This document shows positions 1 through 12,364 of a stretch of DNA of 64,000 nt, piece after piece. The translations under genes were made by a program, and so were the position numbers. How positions within the stretch are numbered: position 1 is the first letter of the stretch; each line of letters starts with the position of its first letter. Source of the DNA: Mesotaenium endlicherianum (lineage: Eukaryota > Streptophyta > Zygnematophyceae > Zygnematales > Mesotaeniaceae); assembly GCA_009602735.1 (NCBI GenBank), contig WELA01012113.1, forward strand, positions 50,912 to 114,911, in the 5' to 3' direction. The notes under the pieces are model-generated. The model was not told the origin of the DNA and did no database searches. It saw nothing but the letters and a program-made list of their open reading frames with translations.

Positions 1-69
<69 letters not shown>
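1..69. repeat. (CT)n microsatellite
   Basis: An uninterrupted CT dinucleotide run fills the left edge. It directly precedes the first recognisable ATG1 exon and probably forms the polypyrimidine tract of the upstream intron. Confidence 0.95.
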
Positions 70-72
<3 letters not shown>

Positions 73-855
73 GCCATTGAGCGGGCGCAGCTGCTGCGCA
101 ACATCCAGAGGAGCGAGGCGCGCATCCCGCACGAGGTGGCGGCCAGCCTGTCAGAGTCGTGCACCGACATGTGCGGCCACCTCCTGCGCCGCAACCCGGG
201 TGACTACCTGCGCCCTGTGCCTTGCGGGCGGGCGTGCGCGTGTTGGTGCTCTGCGCGTGCCTTTCCGTGCGCGGTGTCCTTGCGCTCGTCGTTGATCTTC
301 TGGGCAAAGGAAGCGCTGCTGAGCCGGAGAGCACGTGCGCCAAGTCGGCTGAGTCAAACATAGGTCAACCCCAGGTTGAACCCTCCCACAGAGGGAAGCT
401 TACTACGCGCTCTCGCCCACGCTGGCGGCGGCGTTGGCGCCAGCAGCAGCCTTGCAGCAGCACACATGCAAGCCGGGCTCGCAGCGCTGCCACTGCCACT
501 GCTGGCAGAGTGTTGCTCTCTCTGACTTCCCACGCCTCTCCAGAGGAGCTGCAGGGCACGAGTGTGGACCTGTTGCCCTGTTGGGCTTGTCTCACTGCTG
601 TTCTGTGTTCTTCTGTGTATGTTCTTGGCTGGGTGTGGGGTCGGTGCGGGCGTGGGCGTGCGAGGGCGAACGCGTGTTGCAGTGGAGCGGCTGTCCTTTG
701 AGGAGTTCTTCCACCACCCTTTCCTCGACCTCGCCAAGTACGCCTGCTGCTTGCCTCCTCGCCCCTTCTCAGAGGAACCTGCATGCGTGCACACACGCAC
801 ACCCACATATACGCCCGTAAGCGCACTCATGCACACGCACGCATATGCACACACG

Positions 856-902
<47 letters not shown>

Positions 903-3900
903 ACTCGCAAGGTCCCCGAAAAGCAGGCACGGAGCTGAGGCCGAAGGGCCCGGCCCGCGGGTCACTCTCACATTCCAACGCACTCCCAGCAACGAGGAGA
1001 GAGACCAGGCCCATAGCCACGACGAGGGGGATAGTGGCAGTGCAAAGCTCTCACGCACGTGGACGTGCATCGTCATCTCACGGAGTCCAGGAAAGCGCAG
1101 GATCACCACTACCTGTTGGAAGCACAACGGGCATGCCGGGGCCCATTGCCCCCGCAGCCTGCACATGGATCCATCCCTTGCTGCCCATGCAAGGCTGCTG
1201 CCAGGCCCGCATGTTTCTGGAGGCGGGGGCGCTCATGCCCAATGCCGTGCTGGCTCCTGTGGCAGTGGCTGTGACTGTGGTCATGTGTGGCAATCTGATA
1301 GGTTGTGCGGGCCCCGTGAGCCAGTAGTAGGCGAGTGGGGCTTTGCCTGTCCGTGTCTGCTGCGTCTCTGCTGCATTGATGCTCGCCCTGACTGCTGTGG
1401 CTGCGGCTGAGGCTGAGGCTGAGGCTGTGGCCGTGACTGTGGCGGGTCGGTAGATTCAGGGGCTCCTTGAGAGCTGGTAGTAGGTGCCTGGGCCTTTGCT
1501 TGTGTCTCTGCTTAGCTGCTGCTCGCGCTGACTGCTGCGGCTCTGGCTCTGGCTCTGGCGGGGGGGGGGGACTTTCGTGCAGAGTGACGAGCTCAGAGGA
1601 AGCAGAGGCCTTCTCGGGGAGGAGGGCCCCCACCACCATCTCCAAGGTCGAGGCTGCTGCTGTCGTGGTGGGGGTCAGCAGCACGCGCTCTGTAAAGGTG
1701 GCTGTCACAGAAGAGCTCGCGCCCGCCAACGAGCCCTCGCCGGGACCCGAGCTGGCGGAGCCGTCCGCCTGGGGCCGGCCACCTGGCTGTCGGCCGGCAG
1801 CCCGCGAGGACCCGCTGCCGTTTGCGCTGGACGAGGGGCGCCGGGGCTCGCCAGGTGGCGGCGGACCGGGGGAGCTGTTCATGGATGTCTCGGCCCATGG
1901 CGGCAGCAGGGGAAGCTTCCTCAATTCTCAGCCCGAGACTCCTGGTAGGGGGGGGGAGCGCAACGCTCAGCAGCTGTTGGTGCCACTTGTATATAAGGAG
2001 ACTGTCCCAGAGGCAGCGGCAGCAGCGGTGGCGGCGGCGGCGGCAGGAAAGAGAGGCACAGGTGATGGAGGAGAGGAGCGCACTCCATCTGTACAGATAC
2101 AGAGCGCAGTCGCAGGTAAGGATGAGCCGTCAGACAGCAGCGTAGGCGCAGGGGCAGGGACAGGGGTAGGGGCAGTTGTGAGTGAGGGACGTGCCACTCC
2201 TGCTGCAGGTGTGCGTGTGAGTGCACAAGTGAGGGGGCAGCGAGAGGTGCCAGTGGCATGGCACAATAGGCACAGCCCCGACTCCTCCTCCCTTCCTCGC
2301 GAGGAGGCTCTGGCAGCTGGCGGCACGAGGGCCGGGCCCCCCTTCGGCGGCTCCGGAGGATCTGCCGGTGTGGGCGGCGGCGAGGGGAGCGGACAGGTGC
2401 CACCTGTGCAGGAGCTGCCACCCGCAGGTGCGTGCGTGCGTATGCGCCACTTGTCGTGGGCGATGTGCGTGGGTAGTTGAGCCGTGAAGCCTTGCTGGGC
2501 CTGCTTGGGGTTTGCCCCTTCTTTGGCTGCTCTCGCTAAGAGTCTGGGCTTTTGATCCTGCTGGTCCTTGACTCCTGAGGGTGCCAGCGTCCTCCAGAGC
2601 TGCAAGCTCTGTGCTTCTTCCATCCGTCTGGCTCCCTCGACGCTGGGGCGTCCTGTCGTGCCTGGCACCGCTAGCTACACCGACACTGATGTAAGTTTGG
2701 GGGGTAGCAGCGAGTGTGCATCCGGGAGATGTGGAACTGGTGCAGCCACTGAGGATGCGTGCAGCCACGTAAGCGTGTGAACACGGCGGAAGCGTGTGTC
2801 ATCAGCCGGGCATGCGACTCCATTCTCACCGCCCCTGCCCGTTCCTCTGTGCACCCTGTGCTTGTGCCTGTGCCTGTGGCTGGCATTGGGGCCTGTCTGC
2901 AGCAGGAGCAGGGGGAGCACCAGTGGCAGCAGGAGTGGCAGCCGCAGCAGGAGGTGTCGGAGGAGGAGGAGGAGGAGGAGGGGGGAGGGGCGAGAGGCCC
3001 AGCGACTCGTTTGAGTGCATCGAGCTCGACTACGTGGTCATCGACGCGCCCCTGCGCATGTCGTCCGACGAGCCCCTCGCCCTTGCGCCTTCGCCCTCTC
3101 ACCTGCAGCAGCAGCAGCAGCCCAACCCCGGCCTCCCCCAACAGCAGCAGCAGCAGCTGGAGCCGCAACAGAGACCTGGCGCTGCCGCCGCCCGCACGGG
3201 CTTTTTGGGGGTCGTAGGTTTCGCTGCCCCAAATGCTGCGGCTGCGGCTGCGCTTGCTGCTGCTGGCGGCAGCGGCGGCGTGGCTGCAGGGGATGCTTTG
3301 CAGCAGAGGGAGGCCGGCGGGGGTGGCCTGAGCTGGAGCCCCAGCCCGACGCTGCCCGTGCCCGTCCCCAGAGGAGGCGCAGGTGAGAAGCCTCCTGGGA
3401 ACCTTAGGAATTGAGCTGGCACAGGCGCATGTTTCGGATTGNGCGGACCGGGGGAGCTGTTCATGGATGTCTCGGCCCATGGCGGCAGCAGGGGAAGCTT
3501 CCTCAATTCTCAGCCCGAGACTCCTGGTAGGGGGGGGGAGCGCAACGCTCAGCAGCTGTTGGTGCCACTTGTATATAAGGAGACTGTCCCAGAGGCAGCG
3601 GCAGCAGCGGTGGCGGCGGCGGCGGCAGGAAAGAGAGGCACAGGTGATGGAGGAGAGGAGCGCACTCCATCTGTACAGATACAGAGCGCAGTCGCAGGTA
3701 AGGATGAGCCGTCAGACAGCAGCGTAGGCGCAGGGGCAGGGACAGGGGTAGGGGCAGTTGTGAGTGAGGGACGTGCCACTCCTGCTGCAGGTGTGCGTGT
3801 GAGTGCACAAGTGAGGGGGCAGCGAGAGGTGCCAGTGGCATGGCACAATAGGCACAGCCCCGACTCCTCCTCCCTTCCTCGCGAGGAGGCTCTGGCAGCT

Positions 3901-6900
3901 GGCGGCACGAGGGCCGGGCCCCCCTTCGGCGGCTCCGGAGGATCTGCCGGTGTGGGCGGCGGCGAGGGGAGCGGACAGGTGCCACCTGTGCAGGAGCTGC
4001 CACCCGCAGGTGCGTGCGTGCGTATGCGCCACTTGTCGTGGGCGATGTGCGTGGGTAGTTGAGCCGTGAAGCCTTGCTGGGCCTGCTTGGGGTTTGCCCC
4101 TTCTTTGGCTGCTCTCGCTAAGAGTCTGGGCTTTTGATCCTGCTGGTCCTTGACTCCTGAGGGTGCCAGCGTCCTCCAGAGCTGCAAGCTCTGTGCTTCT
4201 TCCATCCGTCTGGCTCCCTCGACGCTGGGGCGTCCTGTCGTGCCTGGCACCGCTAGCTACACCGACACTGATGTAAGTTTGGGGGGTAGCAGCGAGTGTG
4301 CATCCGGGAGATGTGGAACTGGTGCAGCCACTGAGGATGCGTGCAGCCACGTAAGCGTGTGAACACGGCGGAAGCGTGTGTCATCAGCCGGGCATGCGAC
4401 TCCATTCTCACCGCCCCTGCCCGTTCCTCTGTGCACCCTGTGCTTGTGCCTGTGCCTGTGGCTGGCATTGGGGCCTGTCTGCAGCAGGAGCAGGGGGAGC
4501 ACCAGTGGCAGCAGGAGTGGCAGCCGCAGCAGGAGGTGTCGGAGGAGGAGGAGGAGGAGGAGGGGGGAGGGGCGAGAGGCCCAGCGACTCGTTTGAGTGC
4601 ATCGAGCTCGACTACGTGGTCATCGACGCGCCCCTGCGCATGTCGTCCGACGAGCCCCTCGCCCTTGCGCCTTCGCCCTCTCACCTGCAGCAGCAGCAGC
4701 AGCCCAACCCCGGCCTCCCCCAACAGCAGCAGCAGCAGCTGGAGCCGCAACAGAGACCTGGCGCTGCCGCCGCCCGCACGGGCTTTTTGGGGGTCGTAGG
4801 TTTCGCTGCCCCAAATGCTGCGGCTGCGGCTGCGCTTGCTGCTGCTGGCGGCAGCGGCGGCGTGGCTGCAGGGGATGCTTTGCAGCAGAGGGAGGCCGGC
4901 GGGGGTGGCCTGAGCTGGAGCCCCAGCCCGACGCTGCCCGTGCCCGTCCCCAGAGGAGGCGCAGGTGAGAAGCCTCCTGGGAACCTTAGGAATTGAGCTG
5001 GCACAGGCGCATGTTTCGGATTGTCTCTGGGGTAAAGCAGATGAGAGGCAGGGTTGGGTGACGGGGAGAGTGGCGCGCGTATCGTGCAGGCTTGCTGCGC
5101 ACAGCTGCTGCTGCTGCTGCTGCTGCTGCTCCTCACCCCATCCACCTGTGCTCTACCGCTCGGCACCTCGGTATTCCTCTCTCGCGCCGTTTTTTTCTCC
5201 AGGCACGTGAGGCGAACTTTCCCGGGACAGAAGAAGGTCCTGCCTGACGCTCCAGTGCACGTGTGGGCGTATGTGCACACCTACGTGCTGGCCGTAGAGA
5301 TGATTGCAAGTAACTGTTATCTGGGCATGTGTGTCTATCATGCCTATAGGTACTTTCAAATTTATGTAGGCGTGAGTGCCTCGGAGGGCTATGCGTGTTA
5401 CGCCTGGTGGTCTTAGAGACGCCTCGATACTTACATTGGCTCCTTGCTGGTGGCGGTGGGCGTGAGGTGCGGGAGCCGTTGCCAGGTGGCCGCAGGAGAG
5501 ACGACAGCAATGCGTCCACGCCCTCGTCGCACGGCTCCCTCCGGGCGGGGGCGGCTGCCGAGGAGCCCCCGTCGAGCTCGGCGGCGGCACTGATGCGTCC
5601 AGCTCAGCGCGTGGCGGCACTGCAGCGCTGCGCGCACCTCATCAGTGAACTCGCCCGCGACAAGGTAGGCACGCGCTCTTGCTGCCTCCCACACCTTCCC
5701 CCCCCCCTTCCCCCCTCCCCCCGGAGTACGGGGGCCTCTTTGCCGTGCTGTCCTCTCTTTGCATCAATAGGAAGCTATCTTTTGCACACGCACTCTCAAA
5801 ATGCTTGTCAGTGCATGCAGTCGGCTCGTGAGAAGCCGTCCAGGTGGCTGCAGGGAAAGGCCGCCTCTGCCTGAGAGTGGCATCGTACACATGTGTGGGG
5901 CATCGTGCACGTGTGAGGCCGGATTCAAGTTGCAGCGCAAGGAAGGGTGTCGCGAAGCACGTGGACGAGAAAGCACAAGCATGTGGGTTGAACAGCTTGG
6001 TGCCTCCTCCGTCGCAGCCGGGAACAATGATCCATGTGCATGACGCGAAGAGGGGTTTTGGGTTCACAGGACAACGAACCAAGATCACAACAGATGCTCG
6101 CAGAGACGTCGCTGCAGCTGCCGGCCCCTACGCAGGCCGCCGTCTCCTGGCAGTTGTCATGCGCGGGGAGGGTTGGCTCCAGGGTGCTAAAGTTGCCAGC
6201 GAGGTTGTGTGTGTGTGTGTGTATGTGTGTGTGTGTCTGTGTGTGGGTGGGTGTGCGTGCGTGCCTGGGTGTGTGACAGCTGGAGGCACAGCTGGTGCTG
6301 GAGGCCCTGGCTGTGCAGCTCCTGGCGCTTGCCACCTTGCGTGAAGCTCTCCAGGTGTCGCAGGCGTGGGCCTCCTCGGCTGCCACGCTGGACCTGGAGT
6401 GCTCGAGGGGCCCCCACCATAGCGAGGTGACGGATGGTCAGCCCAGCCATGTGGCGGACTCAGAGGCAGCCGCCATGAGCACCACTAGCTCGAACTCCTC
6501 TCGCTCTCACTCTCACTCTTACTCCCACTCTCACTCTCACTCTCACTCTCGCCGAGGAGCACAGGGGGGGAGCCTGGGGGAGGACGCCGGGGCTGCCTCA
6601 GCCTCAGCCTCTGCCTCGGCCTCAGCCTCGGCGTCGGCCTCCGCAGCTGATGTGCTGCGATCGGCGGTGGAGAGGGAGCTCGTAAGCGCCGTGGAGAGGG
6701 GCGAGGAGATTGCCCAGCGCGTCAACGCCCACGGTACGTCCCGCGTTGTGCGTGTGTGACTTGCGCTTGCGCTTGCGCTCTCGCTCCGTCTGCGGCGTTG
6801 CCTCCCGAGGATCTTTCGCAGCTTCCCTGCCAGCTGCTGCTCCTTTCCCTTCGCACAATGAGCAAAGTAGATGGAAGTGAAGACCAGTAGCTGGCTCCTG

Positions 6901-7045
6901 AGGGGGCCTTGCTGCCTGGCAATCCGCACACTCTCAGCTCCTGAACTACCTTCCTGCTGCTGGTGCTGTGGTGGCGGTGCGTGTGTGCGCATATTTGGGT
7001 GTGTGCGTGCGTGCGTGTGTGTGTCCGTGTGACGATGTGCGTGCC

Positions 7046-7099
<54 letters not shown>

Positions 7100-8374
7100 C
7101 GTGTTTGTGCGCATGTGCGCATGTGTGAGGGGGGAATGGGGGGTGTGATGAGCAGGGGCGGCGGAGATGCCGGATGCGGTGGAGATCATCTTCCAGGCGG
7201 CTCTGGCGGTGGGGAGGGCGGGCGCGGTGAGTGCCCAGCAAGAGGAAGCCAGAGGAAGTGGGAGAAAGGGGGGGGCAAAGAGTGGGGAGGCTGACAGAGC
7301 ACTCTTCTTTGGTCCCCTTGGGCGGGCGCTCTCCTGCTCCGCTCCCCCCCGGCGTTGTTCTCTCTTGAGTTGTCCCTCCATCATGAGAGTGACTTGTGAA
7401 ACATGGCTGGAGTGTGTCCTATTCTTTCCTCTTTTGCTTCGCTCTGCAGGTGTGAGAAGAGGTTGCTGCGCGTCTCTAAAGAAGGGGGTCTTCTAACATG
7501 CCTATGAGCCCTGCTATAGCAGGAAGGGGGGGGAGGGGGGGAGGGAGGGAGTAAGGGAGGTGGCTGAGATGAAAGGAGCTGGTGATGATCATGGCAGCAT
7601 TGCGCTGCGCTGCGCTGCGGCTTACTTGGCTGCAGCCTCCGTCCCGCTATTCGCTGGTTGTGCGCCGGCACAGAGAGCCCCCTTGCATGTTGCTCTGGTT
7701 AGACTTCATGCTTAGCCAGGTCTATATATCCAGCCTTTTCTCTGATTGCTGACAGTCTGCTCGCCTTGCCCGACTAGAGCCACCCTGCTGCGGATGCCGA
7801 ATTGAAAGGCACGCTGCCATCGTAGGGAGAGTGAAGGCCGGGACATGGGCGGGGGCAGGGGTGTGCCATCTGAATCCGGCGGGCACATGCTCACACAGGT
7901 GGCGGAGTCTGCCGTTCTCTCCCCATCTCTGGGTGGCCTCTCCCGCTTCTCACACCTCGCCGTATCCACTCTCATCTGTGGGGTTTTGCCGGGCTGCGGA
8001 TCTATCTGGGGGGGGTTGGTTTGTTGGTGTCTGTGCGCTCGACTCTTCTTCTGCAGGTGGAGGAGCTGATGGGCAATCTGGGGCCGGCCCAGGAGGCGTA
8101 CGCCAAGGCGGCCACGCTCTTCTACTTCCTGCTCTCGGAGGCGCCCGCGCTCCCGCTCACCGCGCCCCTGCTGCTGTCGCCGGGCGACGCGGGCCGCCTG
8201 CGGCGCTACAGCGAGGCGATCGCGCTCCGCCAGCGGTACTGCGGCGCCGCCCAGCGCGCGCTGCCGTCCACCCAGCAGTCGCCGCCTCACCAGCACGCGC
8301 ACCAGCAGCGCCAGCAACAGCAGCAACAGCAGCAGCAGCAGCAGCAGTCATTTGGCCGCGGCCTCAGCTGGTAG
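70..8374 (+). CDS. ATG1: ATG1/ULK-type autophagy Ser/Thr kinase, 3' part, multi-exon
   Basis: This gene encodes the kinase that starts autophagosome formation. The kinase N-lobe lies left of the window. Exons supported by GT-AG sites and continuous phase: about 84-199, 683-737, 1583-1944, 2903-3382 (second copy 4485-4964), 5486-5664, 6280-6733, 7156-7226 and 8057-8374 (stop TAG). Counting one copy of the duplicated part and reading from 70, they give about 682 residues. Exons 1-2 encode the end of the kinase C-lobe, with the ATG1 hallmark RRNPVERLSFEEFFHHPFL across the first junction. Exon 4 has FECIELDYVV, like the linker motif of plant ATG1. From 5600 on come the paired MIT-like helices that in this family bind ATG13: RCAHLISELARDK, LEAQLVLEALAVQLL, MPDAVEIIFQAALAVGRAGA and VEELMG. 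Long Gln, Ser-His, Ser-Ala and Gly/Ala runs fill the linkers. The acceptor of exon 1 is uncertain, because no clear AG precedes position 84. The duplicated block makes exons 3-4 ambiguous. Confidence 0.9.
848..904. repeat. (CA)n microsatellite in ATG1 intron
   Basis: A CA run of roughly 25 units lies inside the intron between ATG1 exons 2 and 3. It is the only CA-sense tract in a plus-strand gene here; the other plus-gene tracts read GT. Confidence 0.95.
1861..3441 (+). repeat. 1,581-bp perfect direct duplication, copy 1
   Basis: This block recurs without visible difference at 3443-5023, offset 1,582. The copies are separated only by one N at 3442. It carries the end of ATG1 exon 3, the following intron and exon 4. 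Identity across fast-evolving introns and microsatellites suggests an unmerged contig overlap, not a biological duplication. Confidence 0.95.
3443..5023 (+). repeat. 1,581-bp perfect direct duplication, copy 2
   Basis: Second copy of 1861-3441. It begins right after the N at 3442 and ends where unique sequence resumes at 5024. Collapsing the pair gives an ATG1 gene whose exon phases all agree. Confidence 0.95.
6205..6275. repeat. (GT)n microsatellite in ATG1 intron
   Basis: An impure GT/TGTA run ends only a few bases before the acceptor AG at 6278-6279 of the exon that starts LEAQLVLEAL. Confidence 0.9.
7003..7130. repeat. (GC)n/(GT)n compound microsatellite in ATG1 intron
   Basis: GTGC, GC and then pure GT runs (7061-7096) lie in the intron upstream of the exon at 7156. 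The alternating purine-pyrimidine sequence could form Z-DNA. Confidence 0.9.
8305..8348 (+). repeat. CAG/CAA polyglutamine tract in last ATG1 exon
   Basis: Mixed CAG and CAA codons encode a run of about 12 glutamines a few residues before the ATG1 stop. The tract is in frame and translated. Confidence 0.9.
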
Positions 8375-10142
8375 CGCCGTTGCCGAGTCTGGCAGCTCAA
8401 GGCTTGGCCTGGCAAGGGAGCAGAAGCTGCCGCCAGGTGGTGCCGCAACAATGACAGCTGGGGCTGCCTGCTGGGGCCTGGGGATGGGGGCATCTGCTGG
8501 CGGCTGGCCTCCCCTGGGGGCACATGTCAATTCTCTCGACCTCCTATTATCTCGTCTCTGTACAGTCTAGAGTGTGAGTTGCTAGCATAAAGCACAAGGC
8601 ATCGTAGGTATCTACGTCCGCGCTCTTCAGAGCAGGCTTCTCCCGAGCTGTCTCCTGAGGCCAGCTCCGTCCAATGCATACTTCTGGAGCTGACAATCAC
8701 AAACGCTGCAGCAGCCTGACGCCTCCCTCAGGGTCAAATGCCAACCAGCATGCCGTGCTGTACGAGAAGAAGTTGCTGCTGTCTATGCCCACAGGCCTGG
8801 CGAGGGGAATTGCTGAGGGTCCAAGTTCCCCCCTCCTGGCTGGCTGACTCCTGGCTGCTGCACATACGCTGGAGGTGTCAACAGTTGACCTCTCTCGATA
8901 CAGCTGCTGTGCGTAGGTCGGAAGATGGGGAGCCTTTTTTGTATCAGGTCCCTGCCTGGCTGCACCTGTCGTGGAGGTCGCACAAAGTACTCTGATGTAG
9001 ATAGGACGGGGCTGGAAATGCTCATCGGCAGAAAGACAACCCTAGGGGCATCGCCACGGTTTGCTGGTGCCGGTGCTGCTAATATCGTTTGGGGCCTTGT
9101 GGAAGCTGAAAGTGATCTCATACCACCTTTCAAATTACCAGCCAGGCTGCGAATATAGGTTACTCTAAGATGTAGGTTCAGGATACGGAGGTATGCGTTT
9201 GTCTTCATCAGGTCGTGCTGTTCCTCAAAGTTCAGAAGTGGTAGTGGCAGCCTCGTTTTGCTGCTGGGCTCATATGCACACGGACAGGCCTCATTTCTGC
9301 ACTGTATATGTAGGTCAGTTATGCAGAAGAGCTCAGGAAGGGATTACCAGTTGAAAGGCATTCAAACGTTCAGATTATGCTCTGAGTAGGATGTAGTTGA
9401 AGAGGGTAAGAGTATTATTGTGAGGGAAAAGGGCAGGGGGGGCAATAGGGCAATAGGTGATTTTCAGTGTACATATGTAGGGACAGGTTGTTACAGTGTA
9501 GGCTAACTGTGTGTTGTGATCTTTCACATAGTTCAAGAACTTCAGATATATCGGAATGCACGTTGGATATACATTGCACTTTTATTCAGTATTGAGGGTC
9601 TTCTCTGTCTGCTTAGAACCTTGTCATGCATCAGTCCAATAATGCATTGTACTGCTCAACTGATATATATATATATATATATGATGGATAATGTGCATAC
9701 GACAGTAACCATGTATTGTAAGTAGACAACAGTGTCAAATGCAGCTTATTTGGCAAACAAAGTACAAGACAAACAAATCGGCAGCATCTGATTGTACTTG
9801 CAGCATGCCAAGAACCAGGAGGTATCATCAGTCCCATGCCACATCCCATTAAGGCATGATTGTCTCTTTGCGCAACAAAGGGACAAGATTCAGTTCACTG
9901 GACAAATACACTGCCACGTCATTATGTGCACTCAAGACTTCACGACATATTTTCAACAGAGGCCTTCGAGAAAGAAAGGCCTTTTCATGAATGTCTGTGT
10001 CTCTTTTATGAACTTTTTGAATCGAGGATGATGTTGACATGAGGTCCGCCAGCCCCGTCACTCATTGCATGATACCACACATAATACAAACAATAAATTT
10101 TTTCAACAGATACAACCAGCGGACGTGAACCACATTGAGCCC
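8375..10142. other. intergenic region between convergent ATG1 and FKBP2
   Basis: This stretch should contain the two facing 3' untranslated regions. The first 800 bases are moderately GC-rich and then composition falls. A (TA)n run lies at about 9660-9682. No coding segment with family similarity was seen on either strand. Confidence 0.6.
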
Positions 10143-12364
10143 CTAGAGTTCCTTAAAGTCCTCAAGGGTTTTGCCGTTCACTCCTATTAGCTCCGTCTCG
10201 AAAATGAGAGTTGCGCCACCTGGCAGCACACACACAAATGGACATCAATATCAGGACACGAAGCACTCTTGTACACAGCAGCTCAAGCACTACTACGTTT
10301 GCTGGCGTAACAACGCAACTGTCTCTGCGATAAAAAGACCTTTATGGATTTGGACAGTGTCATTGCATGCAAATCCACTGCAACCCGCTCCCCTACACAG
10401 ACCTCTTCAGCATTCCTCTCTCAAAGTCTGCTCACAAGATGTCCTTACAATCGCCAAGCAGGATAGCAGCACAGAACGTCAATGGCAGAATCTATAACAC
10501 CTTTCTAGCAAGCATCTGCAGTATTGTGCGTGTTTAAGTCATAGGCACCAAAGCTCTTGCCACACAACCAAGCACAGCATGGATAAGGGAGTGCAAAAAC
10601 TGTGCCATGTAGGAGTGGGCAGGAGAAGAATATGCAATACATTGGTCAGCGAGCTAAGTACCTGGAATTTTTGGAGGGGAGCCACTCGGGCCATAACCCA
10701 AGTCTGAGGGAATCTTCAACTTCCTCTTCTCTCCCAGACACATGCCAGCTATGCCCAAGTCCCAGCCTGCACGGAGGAGGGATGTTCAGGTGGCATTTTA
10801 AAGCATTCAGAAAGTTGGCCTTCCAGTGAATTTATGTGTGTCTGGAGAGTCCACTACCATGCATCTAGCTGTTGACTCTGATCAAATAAGGTCAGAGGGG
10901 CAATGCATATCATGGCTTCTTGTCATCCTCCATTCTTCAAAAACAAGAAAGCACAATAAATAGCCTGGCATTAAGCTACCACAGTACCATCAACACTCAG
11001 GAATAACTCCGTCATGTCGCACTTTAAGCAACATAAGCACCTTACACTCAGTGCATGCATACCCACCTAGTGAACATTTCCTACACAGCTTTGTCTGTTC
11101 TGACCGAAGCAAAGCAGCAATCCGAAGTTCCTCATCAAGCTCCCTGCTACATGTCCTGGGAAGAACTCAATCGTCTTTGGAGGTGAGCTGCAAAGGCTCA
11201 CCCTTGATGACTTGGCCTGCACCAAGCTTGAAGTCAAAAGGGTCACCCCGGGGATAGCTGGCGTCAAACTCGGTACCATCAGTCAATGATCCCTGTTTCC
11301 GCCCACCAGGAAAGAGTGTTAGGGTTGGACCAAAAAAATGGGACGATGTGTACTGTAGCTCCAATTATACTTGTACATTCTGCAGCAAAGCAAGCTGAGA
11401 TTTTACTGCGCCACTGCAGTATCCGCCACATTCGCACTCAGCGTTGATACAAGCCGTCCCATCCCCGCCCATCTGCATTGTAAGTTTTGTGGCGTGAAGA
11501 ACTTCTGGGTGAAATACAAGAGTCAGAGAATGCAGAACCTAGCCCCCCAGCCTATTCCCCCCAAAAAATCTTGACTTCAGCAATGTTTCGTCTTAGTCAG
11601 TAACAAGCATGTCCCCAGAGCGAAAAGGTCATGCATGTATTTTAGGGAGGAGACTGCTAACACAGTCTTCTCGGCCTGTCTAATTTAATGAGCAAATCAA
11701 TGCAGTTATTCCTAGCAGTGGGTGGTTCAGAACTGTCCCTAACAATGTAGTTGCGATGGGTCATGCACTGCGATCAGCTAGCTGGTCAGCATTGGCAGGA
11801 TATGACCTTAGACATGGCCACAAGCTTACCCTATAGTGGACCTTGACAGTGTCTCCATTGTGAGCTTGCAGCAAGCACTTCTCTGGCTTGAACTGTTTCA
11901 CCCGTCCATACGGCACAACCATATGGATAGCGTCAGATTCAGAGGGCACAAAAATGAGCACCCGAGGTATTAAAGCAGTTCTATAATGGACAACACTAGT
12001 CGACTGAACACGAAATTGAACAACACGATAGGACCTGACTCTTCGTTGATTTGAGAGTAGTGCACAATCCTGACGATAAAAAGGTGACATCGTCCACTCA
12101 ACTATAACAAGTAAGAACGTTCCATAACATACCTTCACACCAATCTGCAGCTTCGTCACGTCCTTTACAACCTTGGCCTCAGCTGCATATAACAATTTAG
12201 ACACGAGCATCAGACGAGAAATCAACTCCCTAAAGGAAACATATAAGTGCAATTCACTCCCAAATTCTTTGCCCGCATGCATCTGATGCAAAAGTACTGT
12301 TCGTGTTACCTGCGGAGAAGCACAATGCGAGGGCCAATACCAACACATAGCCAACTCTCGCCAT
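10143..12364 (-). CDS. FKBP2: FKBP2/FKBP13-type ER peptidyl-prolyl isomerase, complete, 6 exons
   Basis: An FK506-binding prolyl cis-trans isomerase of the secretory pathway. Exons on the minus strand are 12364-12310, 12182-12133, 11892-11830, 11292-11202, 10766-10662 and 10219-10143. All junctions are GT-AG and phases match, giving 441 nt and 146 residues. Exon 1 is a classic signal peptide, [18 protein letters not shown]. Then come [60 protein letters not shown] and [18 protein letters not shown], which is the whole FKBP fold in order. The protein ends FKEL, a KDEL-like tail consistent with ER retention; human FKBP2 ends RTEL. Length matches the family (about 140 residues). Most exons are only 50-105 nt, so no single reading frame shows the gene. 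It is convergent with ATG1 and sits in AT-richer DNA than its neighbours. Confidence 0.95.

Noticed and set aside
848-1020. Long open frames through the CA/GT tracts on both strands
   Set aside because: Dinucleotide repeats lack stops in several frames; the peptides are Cys-Val or Thr-His repeats with no other support.
1109-1924. 271-codon minus-strand frame opposite ATG1 exon 3
   Set aside because: It mirrors a GC-rich exon on the other strand, a common antisense artefact, and has no recognisable domain.
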